Shown here piece by piece: positions 35,801-47,800 of a stretch of DNA of 64,000 nucleotides (its first letter is position 1; each line of letters opens with the position of its first letter). A program made the position numbers and the translations under genes. Origin of the DNA: Schistosoma haematobium (taxonomy: Eukaryota; Platyhelminthes; Trematoda; Strigeidida; Schistosomatidae); NCBI RefSeq assembly GCF_000699445.3, contig NC_067201.1:24133033-24197032 (forward strand), in the 5' to 3' direction. The notes beneath the pieces are model-generated. The model saw nothing but the letters and a program-made list of their open reading frames with translations, was not told the origin of the DNA and did no database searches.

Positions 35801-38800
35801 GTTCAGTGCTTCCAGGTTTTCCATAGTGGTCTAGCTTTAATTGACTCATAAATTCAACTATTAAGATGACTACAATCTCTAAAAAACCATCATTCGTATA
35901 ATTGAATAGGGTAATTCATTTTAAATTTTTAAATTGTATTTTTCAATAGTTATCAGTTTTATCAAAGACATGTGTTTTGTCTCATTTAGGACTCTTCAAC
36001 TGAATATACTTACACCTAAATAGTGGGCATTCACAGATGAACTTCAATTCGGTATCTTTAATAATAAATTATGGCCAAATAATAATTCACTTAGGATGTA
36101 TAATCATAAGTAACGTGTAACCCTTAATTTTTATGACCACCTTGCATAGAAGATTATCTATGAAAAAATATGACTGTAAACCAGACTAGTCAGCATTAAT
36201 TAGACCCAATTATGATTGATATCAGAAAAGGTTTTGTGGATCTTATAATGATTTTACTAGTTAAGATCATGAGTCAATTGAAGCTAGACCACCATGGGAA
36301 ACTTGGAGGCACAAGACGGTCGTTTCGTCCTATTGTGGGACTCTTTAACAGTGCGCATACACGATCCCACCTCGTGAGATTCGAACACAGAACCTATCAG
36401 TTTCACGCACGAATGCCTAACCTCTAGATCACTGAGTTGGCCGGCATCTATCGGTGTTAATATCTAACTTCATATAATCCACGAAACTAAGCCACCGTCC
36501 ACCATTGTCTTCAGTGAGCTGCCATCTCACAACAGACCCGACAGAACTCCACTGGTCACTGCTTTCCACTAGAATCGCAGGAAATACTTCTTGAAGTCAA
36601 TCACTAGTGATCATATACTATGATTGAGACAACTGAACAGTTTGTTAAACTTTGTATGGTACATCTGTCATTCTAACGAACTGAATTTTCTTTTTCTCTT
36701 CCAAATAAGATTGGATCGAAGTTAAAATTTCAATCCATAACAAAAGTATGGGTAACAAACTCTGAAGGTTCTTTTTGAAACAATCGAGATATTCTTGTTG
36801 CTATGTACGTAAATTTTTGTAACAAATATATAAGACTATTGAGATCAGATAACACTCTAATTTAGACAACCATTGAAGATCTGAAAGCAATAGATAGCCA
36901 TCTCACATCAATACATAACATCTCAACAGTATTGATCTACGACCCTGAAATCGGTAATGAAACTCAGGATCTTTTGTCATCCACTCAAACATTTAACCTC
37001 TAAACCTCTAAACTGAGCTGAAATCCATTGGTTTACATGTCTAATTTCAATCAATCCATAACATTTTTCGAACATTCTTTTTTTTCTGTAGGTAACTTTT
37101 TTCCCACTTGACACAACTAAACTCTAACGATCATGGCTTTTTACTAGAACTTACAGATGAACGCTACTTAGAAGTTTCAGATAAGCATGAAACAAATGTC
37201 CAGTACTTCCAGATTTTCTTATTAGTCATCTAACTTGAATCAGTTTGTAATCTCAATAAGAACCAACAACCTTCACAACTCACTCGATGAGGCCTTGTGC
37301 TATGGGCATAACCTTATATTAGTAAAAATATAATAAACATAAAACATAAATCCACTTGGTATTGTTTGGCTTGTATCTTCCCATTGAGTGTTTTTTTAAG
37401 ACTGCAATTGATCAGTCTGTTATTGGCATATGTGCATACTGTGTGTATGCCTCGATATTGCCCATTTTTTGTAATGAGGAGATACAAGCCAAACAATACC
37501 AAGTGAATTTAAATTCACCCCATTGCATAATCAAGTGGTTATCAGGACTCAGTAGCTGAGTGGATAACACGATGGCGTTTGAAACGAATGGTACTGGGTT
37601 CGAGTCACAGAGTGAATATCAGCTCAGATGCAGGCACATCCAGCTGACGAGTCGCAAATAGGACGAAGCGCCCGTCCTGGATTCCACTGCTAGCCGCTAT
37701 CCATCATTGCTTATAAAACATAAATTCTCATACTTTCTTACTGATTATTACTGTCATAAATATGATACATGGCAACAAGGAAACTTCAAAACACACACAC
37801 ACACACATTTCATACATTGAAAACAATGTAAACACTATCACAATAGGACGTACACAATTAGCTATTGCTTCAGCTTGTAATAATTTTTGTAAATCTATAC
37901 TTGAATGAATTGATGAATTAGGATCATAAGTTGTATGACGATTACTTATTTTATCACGTTCTTTTTGTACAGCTAAAAAGAAATTTAAAAAGATTAAACA
38001 AGTGAATAATCAATGAAATATAGATCAAATAGTTGAATTCATAAGTTGATCCAAGCTAGATCTCCGACCGTTGTTGCTACCTTGATGTGGTGGTCGGGCT
38101 TGCCTATCGTGATATAGCACTCGAGCTATACTGGCTACAACAATCGTTTCTCAAGGTCCTACCATGTCAGACAGGTCGGTTGATTAAAAGCAACAAACCC
38201 AAGGTCCGAAGGCGAAGTCGTACTGATGACTGTACAGAGGTGTGACGGCAGTAAGGTGTCTCCTTCAGACAACCAGCATGACAGCGATGCTGCCTTCCCA
38301 CAAGGAGAGGTGGGGTTAGAAAAAGTCGACCCTATAGATGGACACCTCCCCTTATCCCACGGATATCCGTCTCGGGCGGTGAGGTTTTACCATGTAAGGA
38401 GCTAACACGGAAATTAATCATAAAAAGGTCGTGTGTGACCGATCACAGGCAGTTGTCCCTTGAGCACTGCGGTCACGCTCTCAGGTGACTAAGACCACCT
38501 CTAATCCTACTTCCTTTTCAAATACCTCCAGAAGAACCCATCCACGGTGTGGGCAACAGGAAAGTTATAACCCTCCTCATACCTCTAACAGCACTCAAGC
38601 CCACTGTATATCAAGCTAGATCACCATGGAAAACCTGGCAGTACTGAACGGCCGTATAGAACTTCGCAACAGTACGCATCCACGACCGTGCACGCGAAAT
38701 TCAGACCCAGGATCTATAGATGTCGCTCGCGAACGCTTAACTTCTAAACCACTGAGTGCGAGACTAAAGGTCCCGTGTTTGAATTCAGCTAGCGGGATCG

Positions 38801-41800
38801 TGAGTGTGCACTGCTGAGGAGTTCCATACTAGGATGAAACGACCGTCCAGTGCTTCCAGGTTTTTCATGGTGACCTAGTGTCAATTAATTCATGAATTCA
38901 ACTATTTAATTACTAAGATTTCCATGAAACCCTCTTCTGATAAACATAAATCAATTAATTGAATTATTATACTTAGTTGATTCAATCAGTTTTCTGTTTT
39001 AATTATCCACCTGTAGGATTAAATGATTTTCTAAATAATGGACTGATCTTAGCTAGATAATCATTGATAATCTGAAAGCTGTAGTTGGATGTTTTACCCT
39101 ATTATCGGACTCCTCATCAGTATGTATCTACAACTCCGAATCTCCAAATATAACCCAGGATCTTTTATCTTGTACGCAAATCCCTGACCACTAAACTACT
39201 GGGCCGGCGTTCAACTGAAACTGTAGTGAACGAGAACACAATTGGGGACGCAAAATTACACAACATCTTAGTAAATTCTGAGAACAATACACTAAATACT
39301 TCATTTGAAAAATGTCATTCATTTGTCTCAATCTTTATTGTTCCTTCATTTTCACAACAATTCTTCGTTGTTCTCGTTCTCTTCTCTTTGATATTCTTAA
39401 CCTTCTGCTGCTAAGCATTTCACTTTCTATTGATGATATATACTACTTATATCTGTCAACATCAATAGCACACATCACACTTGGAAGTCGATGTCTAAAC
39501 GTATTCAAGTATAAATGTATCATCATCAAATATTTCAAGGTTATTTATGGTTTTTAATTTGAGTAAATACAAAAACTGAATCCGAGTAATCATCATATCA
39601 ATAGTTTACAAAGTTAGACCCTGAATGACATGGCTCAAAATCGTTTGCAATGGCGCAGGTGCATCCACTCTCTGTGTCCTCCCAAATTCTAATCTTCTGA
39701 ATTCTTCATGTCCCTTTTTTCCTCTTTCCAAATTTATTTCACTGGATTATACTCTTTAAATAACATCTCCAAACCCTAATCTTCCCGATTACTGCTTATA
39801 CTCTTATTACCTCTACCACTACGGGATTTGAATCGACAACTGCATCTCTGTGTTAAGGTGGTGTGGCAACTCGAACTGATGTACGTACGTACGAAGTTCT
39901 ACGTTGTTACTGACTGACTGACTGACTTACAAAGTTAGAACACACTGATTCACATCAAGAAGTGCATTCATACTAATTTGATGGCGAGGCTATGATTTAT
40001 GTACGAAGCAATCAGATTTAAGATAACAGGTCTTGGATTTTGATGTGAAATTCACTCATACATTCGTCTAAATAGCATCTTGGCATTTAAGCTGATATCA
40101 GTTCACGATGAAAACCCTAAATCTAAATTCTAACCCTTAACATCAGTTGTAAGTCATTACCTATATTCCTCAAACTGCTTTATAATCTTCATTTAGCCCT
40201 ATTAAGTAGGTAGACCCTCTCAAGGTCACTTTGACGTCGCTCAATGATCGTCTATATATTATAGTTTCACTGAGATTGAAGTATTTCATCGAACCAGTCC
40301 ATTATGTCTAATCATTTGAATGGATTCAATGAATTTGTACACTAGCTTATTTCATACCTGATGAACAAGTGATATCTTAATGGTTGAAGACACTACGGTT
40401 TTAATTCATGGATTCCAGGTTCGAATCCCATCCCATACTTACTTTACTTTGGACAACCATGTAGTATTATTTATTCTTATACAAACTACAAAGAACCGGG
40501 ACTGAATACCTAGATAGACATTTTTGATGGTCACATTCGTAAGGACATCATTTAAAATGTAAGAAGTAAAATTCATCGTCATATTTTACATGTAGACTAT
40601 TCATAATTTCCATTTGGAATCCTCAAAACCAAAGGAAAAAAGGAAGATCAAAGAACACATTACGCTGAGAAATGGAGACAGACATGAGAAGAATGAACAA
40701 CAATTGAATAGAACTAGAAAGGAAAGCTCAGGACAGAAATGGGTTGAAGTATGCTGATCAGCGGCCTTTACTTTTCCATCAGGAGTAAGTAAGTATTCAT
40801 AATTACAATAGAAAGATACAATTTTATTTCTTACCAGATTCTTTCATACCAACACGAAAACATTTACGAAAACGACAAAATCTACATTGATTACGTTTAT
40901 CTTTTGTAACAATACAATTTTTCTTATGACGACATGTATATGAATGTTTACGACGTACAGAACGTCGAAAAAATCCTTTACATCCATCACATGAATAAGC
41001 ACCATAATGTTTACCTAGACATGATGAAAATTAGGAAGAAAAAATAACGAAGACAGAACAAAGTTAATTTAATGGAACGAGATAAAAAAAGTTCTACTTG
41101 AATGGTTCAAAAATAGATCAACCTACAATTAATTGATCATTCAGTGGTGATCAATATTATGTGTGTCAAGTCCTTCTTAGTGCAGATTGAATGCTATCGA
41201 ACAAGTTGCAATGTGGCCACTAGTCTAGATGATTCAACATTGTGTACACTATGTTGGGATAAGAAAGTGGTTGGAGGTAATCAACAGGAAACCCTGTAAT
41301 CTTGAGGGAACTGATGATTATTGATTACAGTTACACCTTGCTGATGAGCGCCAAGTAGCACGAAACCCGAGTCCAGAGTTTCCTGTTTACTACCTCAAAC
41401 CACCATCTTATAAATGAATCTAGTCTGATCTATTTAAAAACATTCCATTTCCGTAAAGTTTCAACTCCGCCTGGAGCCCCTCTGGAGCTACTGCCGGTCT
41501 CAAACCCGGACAAAGGAGGAGGGTTAGGCATGAAGTTAGCGACCGCAACCCGTAGAAAACTTATTCGTTAAAAAAACCCTAATTAGAAAAATTATTCTGT
41601 AAGGTCTTCCCCCTTCTTCAATCTTACTTTGGATGTTAGCTTATGTACAAAAATAAAACAGGGTGATAATAAGATGATAGGTTCTGTTTTGTTTTGGCAA
41701 TGATACAATGATTCTAATGGTTTCGCTTCGTTAATCAATCAATTCGATAATCGTTAGAATATAAATCTCAAATGTGTTTGAAATCAGAAGGTAATGGATA

Positions 41801-44800
41801 AGCAGCAACTACAGTTTATTAACACATAGCACAGATCACCAAGTTATAAGCACATCAAGAGAATTTGAAGCGGAGAGACGAGTACATAAGCAAATTTGTA
41901 GTCGAATCGCATAAGGGCACAGGAAGGCAAAGTAAAAGCTAATAATAGGATTCGCATACATCAGGAGGAGGAGGAGGAGGATGAATAATCGATTGATATT
42001 TAAACAATCAACATTTTAGCTAGAGTCTGTCATGTATTCTAGTGATTATAACGGTACAAAGAAATAGACGAATTGTTACTATTCAGTTAATATTGTCTAT
42101 TAATTAAGTTAATAAAAGAGTTTAATCAAAATTGATCGTAGAATAGTTGCTATGTGATTAATAACCAACTTGGTAATTATCTGATCAGAATAGGATTCAC
42201 TAAACTTGAAGATGTTAAACACAATCTTGTATAAGATGAGGAGAGCATCTTGGCTAGGAACTTTAAACTTGGACTGAACAACAGATAGGTAACAGCTGAT
42301 TTCTAGTAATTTATCAGGTGATATCATGAGTTTATGATTATTTATATATATATGGATGTCCTGAAGACATTATTCTATGTTCTATATACATAGAAAATCA
42401 TCACTGGGATACAAGTACTTCGTTATAACCACTTCATAACAGAACCAATCAAGTGTTATAGATTTCACTGCCAGTTACATATCAAGTGTAACTCCACCTG
42501 GAGTCCCTCCAGGGGCTACTACCGGTCCCAAGCCCGGATAAAGGAGGAGGGTTGGGCATGGGGTTAGCTACCCCATCCCGTAGAAAACTAACTCGCTAAA
42601 AAAACGCTAACCAGAAATACATATCAAGTATACTTAAACTTCTTTAATAGCAGTATATAGAGACAATCTACCAAGAAATCATATATGACACAGAGACTCT
42701 GTCAGTTGGAGTCCTGAGTATAGAACTCCGAAAATACAAACCTTTGCTAACTGGTAGTTTTACTAAAAAAAATTGATTAATTTCAAGTTGACAGTTTTTA
42801 TAAACTCTCGTTATCATAATTCAAACTGCAGTGCCATCATTATTTAAGTACATACTATACAGTAGAAATAATTATCTAACACCAGAAGAGGTTTTGTAGA
42901 GATTATAGTAATTTCAACCGTTGACATCATAAGCCAATTAAAGCTAGACCACCATGGAAAAACTGAAAGCACTGGACGACCGTTTCGTTATATTGTGTGA
43001 CTCCTCAGCAGTGTACATACACGGTCCCGCCTTGCGAGATTGAAACCCAGTGCTTCCAGGTTTTCCATGGTGGTCTAGCTTCAATTAACTCACGATCTCA
43101 ACTATTGAAATTATTCAATGTATTTGATTATCTTGTAAGCGGTTTCCATGGAAAATGTGGTAATACATTTTATACTACTTGCGAGTATTCAAATGTATAA
43201 TTAGAAACATTACTAAGAAAAAAGTTTCATGGATAAAAGGAAGTATTTCCTGGAGTTCTGGTGAGAAACAGTGACCACAGAAGTTCAACCGGGTCTATTG
43301 TGAGATAGTAACTCACTGAAGACAATGGTGGACGGTGGCAAAATTTCGTGGTTTGGTTGAAGTTACACATTAACACCAGTGGATGCGGGCTCAGTGGTCC
43401 ACGTGTTAAGCGTTCGTGGGCACGAGACCAGTAGGTCCTGGATCCGAATCTCTTGGGGTGGGATTGTGTATGCGCACTACTGAGAAGTCCGACACTAGGA
43501 TGAAATAAATGTCCAGCGCTTCCATCCTTTCCATGTCGGTCTGGTATCAATTGACTCGTGATCTCAACTATCGAAAAAGATCATCATTGTCCCCATGAAT
43601 TTTCAATTTTTACCGGAACTATTATGTAATCTTTTTCAACTAAGATGAATAGTGGCTAGCAGTGGAATCCAGGACGCGCGTTTCGTCCTTTTTTAAACTC
43701 GTCAGCTGGATGTACCTGCATCTGAGAGTTGATGTTCACTCTGGGACTCTGAATATATCTGTTAAATAATGCTATTATCAAACTTTTTCCTGATAGTAAT
43801 AATCATGTCTAACATGGAATTCAATCAACCTCGATCGAATATATATCTATATATTTGCAAATCTATCATCATTCATACTCCTTTCTCGCAGTCGATATCG
43901 TTCCATGATATCTTCATGCCAGGTGTTGTCCATTCCGACTTTGGCGTCTAGGTTTCCCATCAGGATGGTAAGATCGTTTCTTGGAACTTTGGCTATGATG
44001 TATTCCAGCCTCTCGTAAAACTAGTCTCTATCATCGCTATTGCTATTACTGGTGGGTACAGAGCATTAAATAATATTCATTATATTTTCCTCCTTTGTTT
44101 TGAAGGGTGCTTTGATGATCCTAGATCCATGAGGTTCCCATTCTACAAGTGCTTTTTGTACTTTGGACAGCATCAAAGCAACTCCCTGAGTACATGAAAC
44201 ACTTTTCTCTTCATGATCAGAGTATAGCAGCATCTCTCCCGAATCCATCCTTTTCTATCCAGCTTAGGTGCAATAGGTTTCACTGATTCGGAACACTATC
44301 AGATTGTATCTCCTCATTTCCGTTGCTATTTGACTGGTTCTCCTAGTCTCTCACATAATCCGAACATTTCATGTACCTATAATAATTGCTCCTGTGGTTG
44401 TTAGAAGACGCATCGTCCATCGTGATTTCCAAAGAATCTCGGCTTTCATCATAAGGCGTCATAATTCTTCCTTGAACACGAAGGACAAAATTGAAATGAT
44501 TAGATTTGTTTCATTGGGAGTAACAGACTTAATTAATTAATTAATTAATTAATTAATTAGGTAAACTAAAAATATCGACATAAATATCACACATCTCAAG
44601 TACACTTAAATTTATCAATGAGATATACTTTTTTTTCATGTTTACATTACATCAAATCTAACTTCTTATCATTAAAATCACTTACATAGAAACATAGAAA
44701 CAATCATTTAACATGGTACCTAATCAACCATAACAACAACAACAACAACAAACTCATTACAAAGAAAACACTTGTATAGTAGACTTAATGAAACACACTA

Positions 44801-47800
44801 ATTTATATTTACAATTTGTGACTGATAAGTTTACACATTCACATTCACACACATACACACGCACATTCACATGCACACATGCATATACATACAATATTGA
44901 TATATCACACAAGTAAATTATTTTAATTTATATCCATATAAAACTTATTGTATCCATTATAGAAACATTTTTTGATTTATTTCAGTGTAATGAAAAATAG
45001 TATTTCCTCACCATCGAAAAAAAAAGAAAAAAACAACACACACCCACATACACACAAACAAACGGTATTGAACTGATTGTGGCGTTTTTTTTTATTTTTC
45101 TTGATTGAGATCATGAATCGAGTGATATTCGACCACAATGGAAAACAATAGTCTTGAGTGGTGTTGGTGTTTGACAAAATCTCAGCATGGATTTGAAAAG
45201 TTTGTTTGATTTTTGACAAGTTATGTCACCTATAGTAAAAGCGAGATATCCGTCTATTAATTAAGGGACGAGTATACTATAGGGCAGTTCGTTCTGTTTT
45301 ACTTTAAGGCTACGAAATGTGGCCATTAAGAGTAGAAGACACTCGTAAGCTATTAGTATTTGACCACAGATGCCTTAGAAATATTGCTGGCGTCTGCTGG
45401 GATCACCGGGTAAGTAATAGTGGGGTTAGACGCAGTGTATTAGGGAATAATGGTAAATCAGTTGATGAAGTTGTGAATTTTCATTGACTGAGATGGTTGG
45501 GCCACGTGTTACGTATGTCCGAACACCGATTATCACGACGGACAATGCTGAATAGTGTTGGGAATGGTTGGAAGAACGTAAGGAGTGGCCAAACTAAGAC
45601 GTGACATCAGTTCTTGAAGTCACTAACTTCTAGACTTAGCCATGTTTGTAGGTGCAGACTACTTGGTTGGAGATTCTAAGTGACATGTCTCAGAATCTAT
45701 CACAATGGCGTCGGTGTATACACTCTCTGTCTTCCCTTAAACTAAGAGATTAAAATCGCTACATATCTTTCTTTCTACCAACTTATTCTTTTTCCTGTAT
45801 TATATCCTTATTGCAATCTTTCTTTTATATATTACCGCCATTAAATTAACTACTTCTATGAATCCGGTGTTGATCTTGTTGTGCTAGTGAGGTATAGCAC
45901 CTTGGGTCGATACATGTATGTGCCTGATCCTACTTTGTGGCTGACTGACTGACCATGGAAAACCTGGAAGCACTGGACGGCCGTTTCGTCCTATTGTAGG
46001 ACTCCTGCTTGGCAATGTGCATCCAAGATCCAGCTTGCAGGATTCGAGCTCAGGGCCTTCAGTCTCGCGCGCGAAATCTTAGCCTGTAGACCATTGAGTC
46101 GGTGTTAATGTCTAACCTCAACCAACCTGAGAAATTAAGGATCTCAATCAAAAACTTTATAATTTCCACAACTCCATACTGATGATTACCATGTGCTCAC
46201 TAGTGACTAGCTTCGTGAGGGAATTCATGGATTTCTAGTGAGTAGCCGTTACCAGTGGAGCTAATCTGTGTCGGGTAGAAACAGGTATCTACCTCATTAC
46301 GAGAGAAGATATTCGCACAATTTCATGGATTGGTTGAGGTTAGACATTAACACCATCGGATGCCAACTCAGTGGTCCAGTAGGTTAAGCGTTCGCGCGCG
46401 AGACTGAAGGTCCTTGGTTCGTATTTCATAAGTGTGAGATTGTGGAGATTGTTAAGTTTTTTTCTGATTGAGATCATGAATCGATTGATATTACACCACC
46501 ATGGAAAACCTGAAAGCACTGAACGGCCGTTTCGTATTAGTATCGTACTCTTCAACAGTGCGCATTCATCAACCTGCACTCAATGTTCGAAGGGAGAACC
46601 TTCGACCTCGCGTGCGAACGCTTTAACTCTAGACCTTTGAACCGGCATCTAATGATGTTAATGTCTAACTTCCATCGATCCATGAATAACTGCACAACCG
46701 TTCATCCATTGTCTGTGGTAGATACATGTCTCTACCCGACGCGGGAGACTGAAGATCCTGGGTTCAAATCCCGAGTGCACACCTTTGAGGAGTATCATGC
46801 TGTATCATGCCGTTCAGTATTTCATAAGTGTTGATAACTGGAATTTTATATAAATATAACTTGCAACCTCTTTTTTTCGCGCAAAAAACAATTTTAAATA
46901 AATACAAACTCAGTTATTTAATGAATAAGTGCGATACATTCAAATTATATTCAGTTTTTTTTAAATTGTATTTCGGTTATTGATTAATATTAGATACCGA
47001 TTAATGAATGTTGAGTGAATGTGGCATATCAAGTTGTAATTTGTATTAAAATAGAGAATGATTAATGAATCTGAACTTAGCAACATGTACATAAAGCTGA
47101 AAATCCTATTTGATAATCTGATGAAACTATCATTTATGGATAACCTTGGAACGACGCCAAAGCGACCTTGAGAATGTCCACCAACATACAATTGATGGTT
47201 AGGGATAGGAATTAGATTTAAGGTTTTCATTATGAATTGACAACAGCTAAAATATCAAGACGCTATTTTATCGAATGGATGAATGAATTTCGCGCCAAAA
47301 TCCAAAGTCTATTATCTTATCCCTGATTGGTTCGTCTAAAAATTCGAGTCACACCGATAATGTCTCAATATATACGAAATAGCTGAATGGGAAATTTTCA
47401 AAAATTGTCAAATTACTGATCGAGTGTTCTTAAATGAATTAATATTCAAAGCTAAATTCATTAAATATTCAATACTTTTATTATACTTTTAATAGTTGAG
47501 ATCATGAGCCAATTGAAGCTAGATCGCTATGGAAAACTTGGAAGCACTAGACGGCCGTTTCGTTCTGTTGTATGACTCCTTCTTGACAGTGCGCATCCAC
47601 GATCCCACATTGCGAAGTCCGAACATAGAACCTATCATTCTCGCCCGTGAGCGCTTAACCCCTAGGTCCCTGAGCCGGCATCCAACGATGTTAATAGCTA
47701 ACTTTAACTAATCTACGGAATTGAACGACGCAATGAGTTTCTATCTCACAACAGACCTGGTTGAACTCCACTGGTCACTATAACAATTGTTACGTAATCA

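Noticed and set aside
37547..37612. Possible tRNA gene (A and B boxes)
   Set aside because: Part of the Smα-like repeat; no cloverleaf with an acceptor stem can be folded, and the same boxes recur in every copy.
40380..40440. Isolated B-box-like GGTTCGAATCCCATCCC
   Set aside because: No matching A box or cloverleaf; probably a repeat remnant.
44527..44560. CRISPR-like or satellite array
   Set aside because: Simple (TTAA)n microsatellite after an RTE tail; no spacers. No CRISPR array is present in the window.
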